A DNA stretch of 14,305 nucleotides, taken from contig DATIYF010000027.1 of assembly GCA_035517775.1 (NCBI GenBank), positions 1 through 14,305 on the forward strand, written 5' to 3'. Positions 5,895-13,734 of this stretch are shown piece by piece. The DNA comes from DATIYF01 sp035517775. GTDB taxonomy: Bacteria > Acidobacteriota > Terriglobia > Terriglobales > Acidobacteriaceae. Position numbers and translations under genes: made by a program. The notes under the pieces are model-generated. The model saw only the letters and a list, made by a program, of their open reading frames with translations. It was not told the DNA's origin and ran no database searches. Each line of letters begins with the position of its first letter. Within the stretch, counting starts at the first letter, position 1.

Positions 5895-7265
5895 ATGATT
5901 GCGTGGGCGCTGCTCCGGGTGTTTCTGATTCTGCTCCTGGTGGCGGCGAATGCTTTCTTCGCCGCGGCTGAGTTCGCCCTGGTGAGCGTGCGCGAGACCC
6001 GCATCCAGCAGCTCATCGAGGCCCGCCGTATCGGCGCGCGCATCGTTCAAAAACTTCACCGCAATCTGGAAGAGGTCGTCAACGGCGTACAGCTCGGCAT
6101 CACCATCGTCAGCCTGACTCTGGGCTGGGTGGGGGAGCCGGTGCTGGCGCAAATGATGCTGGGCCCCGTCCGCGACCTTCCCCACGCCCTGGTCTATGCC
6201 CACGGCATTGCCATCGCGGTCGCTTTCACGCTGATCACTTTCCTTCATGTCATCCTTGGCGAGCTGGTGCCCAAGTCTCTCGCGTTGCAGCGTGCCGAAC
6301 AGGTTGCTCTGGCCGTCGCCGCTCCCATGGACGTCTTCCTTACTCTGACCCGTCCCATCATTTATGTCATGAGCGGCTCGGCGGGATGGGTCCTCCGCGT
6401 CTTCGGCTCGCGCAAGCTGCGCCAGGGGCCGGTGCACTCCCCCGACGAGCTCAAGCTGATCGTCAGCGCCAGCCGCCAGCTCGGCCAGATCCCCGCGTTC
6501 CAGGAAGAGATGATCCATCATGCGCTCGATCTGGAAAACATCACCGTGCGCCAGATCATGGTGCCCCGGCCCGATATTTTTTCCCTGCCTGGCGATATGA
6601 ACTTGCAAGATGCGCTCGGCCGCGTGGTCGAAGAGCAGCATTCCCGCATCCCCGTTTATGATCCGCAGCGCGGCCCCGAGCACATCATCGGCGTTCTCTA
6701 CGCCAAAGATCTCATGCGCTGGACCCGCCTGCGCCTCGCTTCCAGTCCGAATCAACCCGTGGCTTCGCGCATTGCCATCATGCGCATCAGCCAGATCATG
6801 CACGATGTACTGGTGGTTCCCGAGACCAAGGTGCTGACCGAGCTCCTTGAGGAATTCAAAGACCGCAAGCGGCACCTCGCCGTAGTTGTAGATGAGTTCG
6901 GCTCCACCGCCGGCGTGGTCACGGTAGAGGACATTCTGGAACAACTGGTCGGCGAAATCGAAGATGAATTCGATGTTCCCCCTCCCGAACAGCCAATGGT
7001 CGAAGGCAAGATCGCCTTACTCCTTGAAGGCTCGGTCAACATCCGTGACCTTGAGTCGCAATATCAGCTGGTCCTGCCTCACGACGGCGGCTTTGAGACC
7101 TTGGCCGGCTTCATCCTGGCCAGGCTGCAGAAGATTCCAAAAGTTGGCGAGGGCTTTGACTACGAAGGCCACCGCTTCACGGTGGAAGAACTGGAAGGCC
7201 ACCGCATCTCTAAGGTGCGGGTGGAGAAGCTCGAAGAAGCGACCGTGGGGTCGCCGGGCGACTAG
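5895..7265 (+). CDS. CorC/HlyC-type (CNNM) membrane protein with CBS pair
   Basis: The 456-residue protein has the full architecture of the 'hemolysin C/CorC' family. The DUF21/CNNM transmembrane domain (about 1-180) contains NAFFAAAEFALVSVRETR (19-36) and the conserved GELVPKS (122-128). A CBS pair follows (about 215-355, with IMVPRPDIFSL, SRIPVYD, VLYAKDL and VVVDEFGSTAGVVTVEDILE), and then a CorC_HlyC/transporter-associated domain (about 370-447). The GSTAGVVTVEDILEQLVGEI signature is intact. Members are inner-membrane proteins linked to Mg2+ or other divalent-cation export or homeostasis, with the CBS pair as cytosolic nucleotide sensor; the old hemolysin name is misleading. The length is normal. 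The start has no ribosome site, only a nearby -10-like box, and M1 is followed directly by the first membrane helix as in homologues. The ABC permease starts 6 bp after the stop, so the two are probably co-transcribed. Confidence 0.93.
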   Translation: MIAWALLRVFLILLLVAANAFFAAAEFALVSVRETRIQQLIEARRIGARIVQKLHRNLEEVVNGVQLGITIVSLTLGWVGEPVLAQMMLGPVRDLPHALVYAHGIAIAVAFTLITFLHVILGELVPKSLALQRAEQVALAVAAPMDVFLTLTRPIIYVMSGSAGWVLRVFGSRKLRQGPVHSPDELKLIVSASRQLGQIPAFQEEMIHHALDLENITVRQIMVPRPDIFSLPGDMNLQDALGRVVEEQHSRIPVYDPQRGPEHIIGVLYAKDLMRWTRLRLASSPNQPVASRIAIMRISQIMHDVLVVPETKVLTELLEEFKDRKRHLAVVVDEFGSTAGVVTVEDILEQLVGEIEDEFDVPPPEQPMVEGKIALLLEGSVNIRDLESQYQLVLPHDGGFETLAGFILARLQKIPKVGEGFDYEGHRFTVEELEGHRISKVRVEKLEEATVGSPGD

Positions 7266-7271
7266 CCGGAA

Positions 7272-8189
7272 ATGCTCCGCTACCTATCTCTGCGCGTGCT
7301 CTACACCTTGCCCGTCGTCTGGCTGGTGGTCTCGCTAGTCTTCCTGCTGATTCATCTGGTGCCCGGCGATCCCGTGCTGCAGATGCTGGGCGAAGGCGCG
7401 CCTGCGGCCGATGTGCAGGCCACCCGCCACGCTTACGGTCTGGATGCTCCACTGGGTCAACAGTACCTGCATTACTGGGAGGGCGTACTGCATGGCAATC
7501 TCGGCCCTTCGCTGCGCTACAACCAGAGCGTGACCAGCCTGATCGCGCAGCGCTATCCCTACACCTTGGAATTGACCCTCGCTGCGCTCTTTGTGGCCGT
7601 GGTGCTCTCCATTCCCGCCGGAGTGCGTTCGGCCCGCCGCCGCAACCGCTGGGATGATCACGCCTTGAGCGTCGTCAGCCTGTTCGGCCTGTCGTTCCCC
7701 AACTTTGCCCTGGGCCCGATTCTGATTCTCATCTTCGCCATCAAGCTGGGCTGGCTGCCGGTTTCCGGTGCAGGCGGCCTTGATCACCTGGTGCTTCCCG
7801 CCATCACCATGGGTGGCGCCCTGGCTGCCATTCTTACCCGCATGGTCCGCACTTCCATGCTCGAAGAGTTGGGCCAGGACTACATTCGCACTGCCCGCGC
7901 CAAGGGCTTGCCCGAGCGCACCGTGGTCTATCGCCACGCCCTGCGCAACGCCATGATTCCCGTCTTGACCGTGCTGGGTTTGCAATTCGGAGCTTTGCTG
8001 GCCGGCGCGATCGTAACTGAGACCATTTTCTCCTGGCCCGGCATTGGCCGCCTGACCATCCAGGCCATCAACAACCGCGATTACTATCTGGTGCAGGGCT
8101 GCATTCTGGCCATTGGCTTGACCTACGTCGCGGTAAACTTCCTCACCGACCTGCTGTACTCGGTGGCGAACCCGCGAATTCGCCAATAG
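7272..8189 (+). CDS. ABC transporter permease, DppB/OppB type (peptide/nickel class)
   Basis: The 305-residue inner-membrane permease begins with the typical MLRYLSLRVLYTLPVVWLVV helix and the HLVPGDP motif (28-34), followed by a periplasmic loop with YGLDAPLGQQYLHYW. Further helices follow, then the cytoplasmic EAA loop RTARAKGLPERTVVYRHALR (206-225), which docks on an ATPase, and a C-terminal ETIFSWPGIGRL segment. About six membrane helices are expected. Family members form heterodimers with a DppC-type permease and work with a binding protein and one or two ATPases to import di- and oligopeptides, nickel or similar solutes. None of those partners is next to it here: upstream is the CorC-like gene at 6 bp and downstream is a molybdenum cofactor gene after 133 bp. 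It may therefore be the unlinked half of a transporter. The start is well placed by homology; the preceding CCGGAA is at best a weak ribosome site. Confidence 0.92.
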   Translation: MLRYLSLRVLYTLPVVWLVVSLVFLLIHLVPGDPVLQMLGEGAPAADVQATRHAYGLDAPLGQQYLHYWEGVLHGNLGPSLRYNQSVTSLIAQRYPYTLELTLAALFVAVVLSIPAGVRSARRRNRWDDHALSVVSLFGLSFPNFALGPILILIFAIKLGWLPVSGAGGLDHLVLPAITMGGALAAILTRMVRTSMLEELGQDYIRTARAKGLPERTVVYRHALRNAMIPVLTVLGLQFGALLAGAIVTETIFSWPGIGRLTIQAINNRDYYLVQGCILAIGLTYVAVNFLTDLLYSVANPRIRQ

Positions 8190-8232
8190 CAGCTAAACTG
8201 AGAACAGAGAACCGGCGACTGCGAACCGAGAG

Positions 8233-8299
8233 TGTCATTCCGAGCCATTCGCAGCCCAGCCCAGTGAGGCGAGAACACGCGAGGAATCTGCAGTTTCTT
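8233..8299. repeat. Dispersed extragenic element (TGTCATTCCGAG ... GAGGAATCTGCAG)
   Basis: The left end TGTCATTCCGAG (8233-8244) and the right end GCGAGGAATCTGCAG (8279-8293) contain the complementary words ATTCC (8237-8241) and GGAAT (8283-8287), so the ends can pair. From general knowledge this resembles a high-copy intergenic element of acidobacterial genomes, in which the two ends are usually closer together. Here about 35 bp separate them, including TTCGCAGCCCAGCCCAGTGA. It sits between the permease and the moaD-moaE gene. Just before it, GAGAAC-like words repeat loosely (8204-8230). Confidence 0.55.
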
Positions 8300-8322
8300 G
8301 CGCAGAGCGGAATAATCACAGC

Positions 8323-9060
8323 ATGCTCATCCGCGTCCTATTTTTCGGAGCGTTGAAAGATCTGGCCGGGCGGCCCAGCGACTCCCTCGATTTGCCGGAA
8401 AACTCTACGCTGGCGGACGTGTTAGAGCACTACGAGGCGGAACTGCCGCGCTTGCGGGAGTTCGCCGCTTCCATCGCCATGTCGGTCAACCAGCAGTACG
8501 CCGGCCCGGACGCCAGGCTGCGCAGCGGGGACGAGGTGGCGCTCCTGCCCCCGGTCAGCGGCGGATCGGAACCGGCAGAATGCCCGCAATCCCACGTCCA
8601 AGTCGTGCGCGAAAAGATCAATACCGAGGCTCTGCTCGCCCAGATCAAGCGTCCCGAGGATGGCGCCGCGGTCGTCTTTGAAGGCGTAGTCCGCAACCAC
8701 ACCCGCGATAAGCGCACCCTCTATCTTGACTACGAAGCCTATGAAGAGATGGCCCTTAAGCAGATGAAGGAACTGGCAGCCCATGCGCTTCGGCAATTCC
8801 CGGTTCGCGATGTGGCCATTGTCCACCGCCTGGGTCGGCTGGAGATCGGCGAAACCAGCGTGCTGATCATCGTCGCCTCCCCCCATCGTGCCGCCGCCTT
8901 TGATGCCTGCTGCTGGCTGATTGACACGCTGAAGCGCACCGTCCCGATCTGGAAGAAGGAGCACTTTGAGGACGGCGCCGTCTGGGCCGATGGCGAGCCC
9001 TTTCCCGCTGAAGTCCCCCGCCCGGCGGGCAGCCCCGCCGGGGGGCGCGCATCTAAGTGA
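8323..9060 (+). CDS. moaDE: Fused molybdopterin synthase, MoaD-MoaE
   Basis: The 245-residue protein joins both subunits of molybdopterin synthase, which converts cyclic pyranopterin monophosphate to molybdopterin in the cytosol by adding two sulfurs. Residues 1-81 are MoaD (beta-grasp, MLIRVLFFGALKDL start, DEVALLPPVSGG end). Residues 90-230 are MoaE, with VVFEGVVRNHTRDK (117-130), YEAYEEMALKQM, IVHRLGRLEIGE (166-177) and the active-site segment ASPHRAAAFDACCWLIDTLK to VPIWKKE. Lys204 and Lys211 match by spacing the two catalytic lysines of E. coli MoaE. MoaD normally ends in the Gly-Gly (here 80-81) that becomes the thiocarboxylate, so the internal position implies cleavage after Gly81, as described for the mycobacterial fusion MoaX. 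The last dozen residues (PRPAGSPAGGRASK) are a Pro/Gly-rich tail. No ribosome site is seen; AATAAT lies 6 nt before the ATG. The stop overlaps the next gene by 4 bp. Confidence 0.94.
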   Translation: MLIRVLFFGALKDLAGRPSDSLDLPENSTLADVLEHYEAELPRLREFAASIAMSVNQQYAGPDARLRSGDEVALLPPVSGGSEPAECPQSHVQVVREKINTEALLAQIKRPEDGAAVVFEGVVRNHTRDKRTLYLDYEAYEEMALKQMKELAAHALRQFPVRDVAIVHRLGRLEIGETSVLIIVASPHRAAAFDACCWLIDTLKRTVPIWKKEHFEDGAVWADGEPFPAEVPRPAGSPAGGRASK

Positions 9061-10073
9061 ACAGCCCGCGCATGAAACCCTTGCTTGCGTCGCTTCTGTT
9101 CGCCGCCACCTGCTGCCACGCTCAGGTCGTAGTGCCCAAGCCTCCCTGGGCCAGCGGGGGCTCCGGTACGAGTAAGCCTGCCCAGCCGCCCGCGGCCAAA
9201 GCTCCGGAGCAGCCCGCCCCGGAACCCAGCACCACTATCCGTGTCAACGTCAAGCTGGTGAACGTCTTCGTCACCGTCACCGACGACCACGGCGCGCCGG
9301 TCGGCGGGCTGACCAAAGACAACTTTCAGCTCTCTGAAGATGGCGCCCCGCAGAAGATCGCCGTCTTCGACAAAGAATCAGCCCTGCCTCTCTCCATCGC
9401 CCTCGATGTTGATACCAGCCTGAGCACCCGCCGCGACCTGCCACTCGAGTTGGCTTCCGCCCGCCGCTTCGTTCACGCCATCCTGCGTCCGGTGGATGCT
9501 CTCTCGCTTTACCAGTTCAGCGAAGTCGTGGACCAGGTCACGCCCTTCACCTCAGACCTGCAAAGAATTGACCGTGCCATTGACCGCGTACACCTGGGCT
9601 CGGCCACGGCTCTCTATGACGCGCTCTACCTGAGCTCGCAGGCCCTGGAGCGCCGGCAGGGAAGGAAGGTTTTGGTGGTGATCACCGACGGCGGCGACAC
9701 CATCAGCCAGGTGAACTATCAGGACGCGCTGCGCGAGGCCCAAGAGGCCGAGGCCCTGGTCTACAGCATCATCATCGTTCCTATCGAAGCCAGCGCCGGC
9801 CGCGACACCGGCGGCGAACACGCCCTGATTCAGCTCTCGGAAGACACCGGTGGCCGCTACTTTTACGCCACTTCCGCTCCGCAGCTTGATAACGCCTTCC
9901 GTCAGATCAGCGACGAACTCCGCACCCAGTACCTGCTGGCCTACTACCCCCTCCAGCGCTTCTCCGGCTCTGATTACCGCCGCATTGACGTCAAAGTGCA
10001 AGGTCCGCCCGACGCCGACACCCTCAAAGTCCGCCACCGCACCGGCTACTACACCACCAAGTCGGATTTCTAA
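9057..10073 (+). CDS. Secreted VWFA-related domain protein (acidobacterial type)
   Basis: The 338-residue protein has a signal peptide (MKPLLASLLFAATCCHA, residues 6-22, cleavage before Gln23). A Pro/Ala/Ser-rich linker (about 28-58) follows, then a segment beginning IRVNVKLVNVFVTVTDDHG-APVGGLTKDNFQLSEDG, typical of the VWFA-related family abundant in Acidobacteriota. The von Willebrand A domain spans about 110-295. Its metal site is intact: DxSxS as D119-T-S121-L-S123, Thr184 in GSATALYDA, and Asp211 in ITDGGD. The protein ends in a beta-rich RHRTGYYTTKSDF. It should bind a divalent metal and a protein partner outside the inner membrane; the partner is unknown. The GTG at 9057 overlaps the moaD-moaE stop (GTGA), suggesting translational coupling. 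The ATG at 9072 is a real alternative start, since it begins the signal peptide exactly. A run of G lies about 12 nt before the GTG, but there is no clear Shine-Dalgarno site. The terminator downstream is oriented for the opposite strand. Confidence 0.9.
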   Translation: MNSPRMKPLLASLLFAATCCHAQVVVPKPPWASGGSGTSKPAQPPAAKAPEQPAPEPSTTIRVNVKLVNVFVTVTDDHGAPVGGLTKDNFQLSEDGAPQKIAVFDKESALPLSIALDVDTSLSTRRDLPLELASARRFVHAILRPVDALSLYQFSEVVDQVTPFTSDLQRIDRAIDRVHLGSATALYDALYLSSQALERRQGRKVLVVITDGGDTISQVNYQDALREAQEAEALVYSIIIVPIEASAGRDTGGEHALIQLSEDTGGRYFYATSAPQLDNAFRQISDELRTQYLLAYYPLQRFSGSDYRRIDVKVQGPPDADTLKVRHRTGYYTTKSDF

Positions 10074-10100
10074 CTGGATTCCGGTGCGCATTCTTCCAAC

Positions 10101-10130
10101 AATAAGAAAGCCCGCGGCAGGGCCGCGGGC
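10101..10130 (-). terminator. Rho-independent terminator of the Oar-like receptor gene
   Basis: A 9-bp perfect stem GCCCGCGGC / GCCGCGGGC with a 3-nt loop (10110-10130) lies 19 bp beyond the receptor stop. Read on the minus strand it is followed by TTTCTTATT (10109-10101), the expected U-rich tract. On the plus strand the stem is followed by CGTGAGCATG, so it is a weaker stop for the VWFA gene, though it may serve both convergent genes. Confidence 0.85.
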
Positions 10131-10149
10131 CGTGAGCATGCGTCTAAGC

Positions 10150-13100
10150 CTAGAAGTAGAACTTCCCGGCAAGCTGCACGATGCGCGGCGCAGCCGCGCC
10201 GGTGATCGTGCCGAACAGCGAAGAATCAATGTTCCCGCTGGGTAGGCTGAATTGCGTATGGTTAAAGGTGTTGAAGCTCTCCAGCCGCAGTTGCAGCGAT
10301 TTCGCCTCCGTCAGCTTGATGTTCTTGAACAACGCCAGGTCGGTGTTGTTCAGCCCGGGCCCATGGAAAGTGTCTCGCTTGTAATCGCCGATGGTGCCAA
10401 TCACTTCCCGTGAAAACTCGCTCGGCAGGAAGTAGTAGTGGGCTGTGTTTGATCCCACTGTCGTGAGCGTGCGGGCATCCATGGTTTTGAAGCCACCGAC
10501 ATAGTCTGGCCGGTCCGGGCACCCATACTTGTTGTAGCCATCGCACACCAGAGAGTGATAGTCGCTGCCTTCAGAGAACGCGATCGGGAAACCGGTCTGA
10601 AGGCTGGTAGCGCCCGTGATCTGCCAGCCCCCGAGGATGGTCTTTACCACTCCCAGCTGCGACGGGCTTGGGATCTGGTAGGTGTAGCTGATGACAAGAC
10701 GATGACGGGCATCGAACACCGAATCCCCATAGTTAATTCCGGGATCCGCTGGCCAGTAGGTGGAGTTACCCTCCGCGTTTTCAAATCCGGAACCGTAATC
10801 CAGCGAGTGGCTGTAGGTATAGGCCAGCAGGAAGCTCAAGCCGTGAGTAGTGGCCTTGTTAAGAGATATCTGCAGCGAGTTGTAGTTCGAAGTCCCGAGC
10901 GTAGACTCCACTCCGATACCGCCGTAGATGTCTCCCTCGTAGGTGAAGTTACCCGGAAAGTACAACCGCTGTGCGGCGCGGGTGGCCACACAGGTTGGAT
11001 CCGCGGCGCAGCCGGCGGGATTGACACCGGGATTCGCGTCGTAGGTCTGCTCCAGGTGCTGGGCAAGAGCTCCGACGTACGCTACTGTCAAGACCGATGC
11101 TGCGGGAAGTTGCCGTTGCACCGTGAGATTGAAATTCTCTGAAGTCGGCGTTAGCGTGTGCGGATCAAACACATTGAGCGTAAACGGCTCGTATTGCGAG
11201 AAATCCACGGCTGCGCCCGCCGGCGGCGGAGCATAGGGGAACGGGTTGGGCTCAGCAGGCAGTGTACCGGTGACGTCCTGATAAGGGTTGACAAAGCTGG
11301 GATTGGTGACACCGAAGCTGGTCAGCGAGAAAGGCGGAGTCTGCAAGTTCTGCAATACCTGCTCCTCCTCGCTGCGGTTGTAGTACACCCCATAGCCGCC
11401 GCGAATGGAGAGCTTCCCCGGGCCGCCAGAGAACTTGCCCCAATCGGGCGACCAGGCAAATCCAACCCTCGGGCCCACGTTCCTGTAGGTCGTGGTATAT
11501 CCTCCGGGAGGGCAGCCAGGATCGCCGGGATAAACAATGCCCGCTGGCGCGCCCGTTCCGGTCGCAGTGTCCGGCGGGTAAATATTAGAAACCTGCCCGG
11601 GACGGAAGCAGGCAATCGCCCGATTGTGATTGAAGGTATCCACGAGAGGCGTCTCGACGTCCCAGCCGAATCCATAGGTCAAGGTCAGGTTGGAGAGCAC
11701 CCTGAACTGGTCCTGGAAGTAAGAATAATACTCGTAGCCTCGCGCCCGGTTCTGCCCGCCGCTCGTCTCTTCGAAGTCGTTAGTTGCCGGGATGCCGAGC
11801 AGGTAGTCCACCCCATCGTTTCCGCTCGAATACTGAGCGCCGGGATCAAACCCAATATATCCGTTGTTCACAAACGCGAAGGGGTTGTCCTCCTGGAAGC
11901 GACGGCCTTCAAAACCGAACTTGAAGGCATGTTTGCCCAAATTTTTCGAGAAGTTGTCTGTGATCTGATAGGTTTGGTCAGCGCGCGGCTGCGGTCCTTG
12001 GTAACTGAAGCCAATGGTGAAGTAGTCATCCAGTTGCACTTGCGGCATGCTGGCGCCGCTGGCAAGTTGCGGTGTGATATCAAACCCGAACGATGACGGC
12101 TGCGCTACCGTCACCGGCTGCACGGAGAAGAAGTGCAAGCGCGCGTATCCCGCCCGGAACTCGTTCATGGTGGTGCTGTTGAAGGTATGTATCCAGGAAG
12201 CAGTGAATTGCTTGGTATGCCCCGCATCCAATTCCGCGAAGCCGGGCAAGGTGCCACCGTCGAACGAGATATCGCTGGTCGTCGGGCTGTTTTCGATCAG
12301 GCCGGTTGTCGAAATGCGGTCCCGGTCATTGAACTGGTGGTCAACCCGGTAGATGTACTGATCAGTGTTGCCAGACTCCACCGGCGTCCACTGGAATTGA
12401 TTACCGTTCGCATTCTCATGCGGCACGTACTTGTCCAAAAGAGTCACCGCCAGCGGATTGAAATCCACAGAGGGGATGTGCCCCGTCGGGAAAATTGTGC
12501 TGAACGGCGTGCCTGCTGGGTAGGTGGTCCCGTCTTCTCCCACCAGCGCGAAGGGTGAAGGATTATCCGAGGGAAAATCCGGGAATATTGGGCTGGCTAC
12601 ATCCGCCGAGAAATCACCGCCGCGCTCGGCATCCGTGAATACCTGTGTCACCGAGCCACCCGTATATCCAGGTTGAATCTCCCGGAACCTCCGCCCCTGG
12701 TAGGAGAAAAATCCGAAGGTGTGATTTTTCCAGATCGGTCCGCCCACCGTCCCACCAAATTGGTTCTGGTGGAACACCGTGGGGGTCGGGGAGAAGTAGG
12801 GCTTGGTATTCAGAAAGGTGTCGCGGTAGAACTCGAATAGGTCCCCGTGGAAAGAGTTCGTTCCCGACTTGAATTCCGCATTCAGAATCGCGCCTGAATT
12901 CCGCCCGTACTCGGGGTTGATCGTGCTGGTCACAAGGTCGAACTCGGCGATCGCATCCGGGCTGGGAATCACCAGCGGCGTGTTCAGGGCAATGTCATTG
13001 GTATCCAGACCATTGACTAGATAGCTGTTTTGCTGCGTCTGGCTTCCGTTGGTGGCGTAGTTCGTGGTGAACCGGTCGCTGCTGGCCACCACTCCCGGTT

Positions 13101-13581
13101 GCAGTTGCTGCAAGGTGATCCAGTTTCGGCCATTCAGCGGCATGTCAGCGATTTTGGTTCCCGTAATCACCTGCGTATGCTCCATGCTGGTCGTATCCAC
13201 CTGCACGGTATTGGCCTCCACCTCGACGACTTGCGTGGTGGCGCCCACCTCCATGGTGATGTTCTGTACGTAAACTTGGTCCAGCGTGAGTGTGATGGGG
13301 CCGGTCCTGAAAGTTTTGAAATTGGGGGCTTCCGCGGACACCATGTACTGGCCCGTGGGAAGGTTCAAGAACTCATATAAGCCATCGCTGCCCGACTTGA
13401 TGACAGTGGCTATGCCCGTGGATAGATTTGTCGCGGTAACACTGACGTTGGGCAGCACGGCCCCCGAGCTATCCACCACGACGCCGCGGACTCTGGCAAA
13501 CAGGTTATCTGCGCTCGCTTGGCTTGCAAATCCCCCCAGCAAAACCGCCATGAGCATCAAAAAAGTTGTGACGCGAGACAT
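10150..13581 (-). CDS. Oar-like TonB-dependent receptor with carboxypeptidase-regulatory-like domain
   Basis: The 1143-residue outer-membrane protein has a signal peptide (MSRVTTFLMLMAVLLGGFAS, cleavage near ASA-DN at 24). A carboxypeptidase-regulatory-like beta sandwich (about 28-117) follows, with VRGVVVDSSGAVLPNVSVTATN and DGLYEFLNLPTGQYMVSAEA. The plug (about 130-260) includes MPLNGRNWITLQQLQPGV (147-164). A very long beta-barrel rich in Asn, Thr, Phe and Tyr ends in GKFYF; the terminal Phe is the usual assembly signal of outer-membrane barrels. These features fit the Oar/large TonB receptor group expanded in Acidobacteriota, which takes up bulky ligands such as glycans or peptides with TonB energy; the ligand cannot be told. 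The start at 13581 has GGAGG 6 nt upstream and begins a standard signal peptide. The 28 extra codons up to 13665 lack both. No SusD-like, sigma or anti-sigma gene is adjacent in the window. A terminator follows the stop. Confidence 0.94.
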   Translation of the reverse strand: MSRVTTFLMLMAVLLGGFASQASADNLFARVRGVVVDSSGAVLPNVSVTATNLSTGIATVIKSGSDGLYEFLNLPTGQYMVSAEAPNFKTFRTGPITLTLDQVYVQNITMEVGATTQVVEVEANTVQVDTTSMEHTQVITGTKIADMPLNGRNWITLQQLQPGVVASSDRFTTNYATNGSQTQQNSYLVNGLDTNDIALNTPLVIPSPDAIAEFDLVTSTINPEYGRNSGAILNAEFKSGTNSFHGDLFEFYRDTFLNTKPYFSPTPTVFHQNQFGGTVGGPIWKNHTFGFFSYQGRRFREIQPGYTGGSVTQVFTDAERGGDFSADVASPIFPDFPSDNPSPFALVGEDGTTYPAGTPFSTIFPTGHIPSVDFNPLAVTLLDKYVPHENANGNQFQWTPVESGNTDQYIYRVDHQFNDRDRISTTGLIENSPTTSDISFDGGTLPGFAELDAGHTKQFTASWIHTFNSTTMNEFRAGYARLHFFSVQPVTVAQPSSFGFDITPQLASGASMPQVQLDDYFTIGFSYQGPQPRADQTYQITDNFSKNLGKHAFKFGFEGRRFQEDNPFAFVNNGYIGFDPGAQYSSGNDGVDYLLGIPATNDFEETSGGQNRARGYEYYSYFQDQFRVLSNLTLTYGFGWDVETPLVDTFNHNRAIACFRPGQVSNIYPPDTATGTGAPAGIVYPGDPGCPPGGYTTTYRNVGPRVGFAWSPDWGKFSGGPGKLSIRGGYGVYYNRSEEEQVLQNLQTPPFSLTSFGVTNPSFVNPYQDVTGTLPAEPNPFPYAPPPAGAAVDFSQYEPFTLNVFDPHTLTPTSENFNLTVQRQLPAASVLTVAYVGALAQHLEQTYDANPGVNPAGCAADPTCVATRAAQRLYFPGNFTYEGDIYGGIGVESTLGTSNYNSLQISLNKATTHGLSFLLAYTYSHSLDYGSGFENAEGNSTYWPADPGINYGDSVFDARHRLVISYTYQIPSPSQLGVVKTILGGWQITGATSLQTGFPIAFSEGSDYHSLVCDGYNKYGCPDRPDYVGGFKTMDARTLTTVGSNTAHYYFLPSEFSREVIGTIGDYKRDTFHGPGLNNTDLALFKNIKLTEAKSLQLRLESFNTFNHTQFSLPSGNIDSSLFGTITGAAAPRIVQLAGKFYF

Positions 13582-13587
13582 TGGGCT

Positions 13588-13592
13588 CCTCC
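13588..13592 (-). promoter_or_regulatory. Ribosome binding site of the Oar-like receptor (decides the start)
   Basis: Minus-strand GGAGG, preceded by GAG and followed by 6 nt and the ATG at 13581. It fixes the start at the signal peptide rather than at the upstream in-frame ATG at 13665. Confidence 0.75.
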
Positions 13593-13734
13593 CTCGCACG
13601 CTGAATTGCTTATTGATCACTGCTGCAGAAAACTTCGTTCTGAAATGCCGTAGATATCCAACCATCGCGAATATGTGCTACGAGTCCAGGCCTTCTCAGG
13701 CACGTTAGCTTCCACCCGGAGCCCGAGGTAACCC

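Noticed and set aside
7335..8186. A 283-codon minus-strand open frame opposite the ABC permease
   Set aside because: It is a Gln/Gly/His-rich antisense product; the plus strand encodes an intact permease with its EAA loop.
10101..10130. Terminator as the main stop for the plus-strand VWFA gene
   Set aside because: The U-rich tract is present only on the minus-strand side; on the plus strand the stem is followed by mixed sequence.
13582..13665. 28-codon upstream extension of the Oar-like receptor
   Set aside because: It has no ribosome site at 13665 and would bury the signal peptide; the ATG at 13581 has GGAGG 6 nt upstream.
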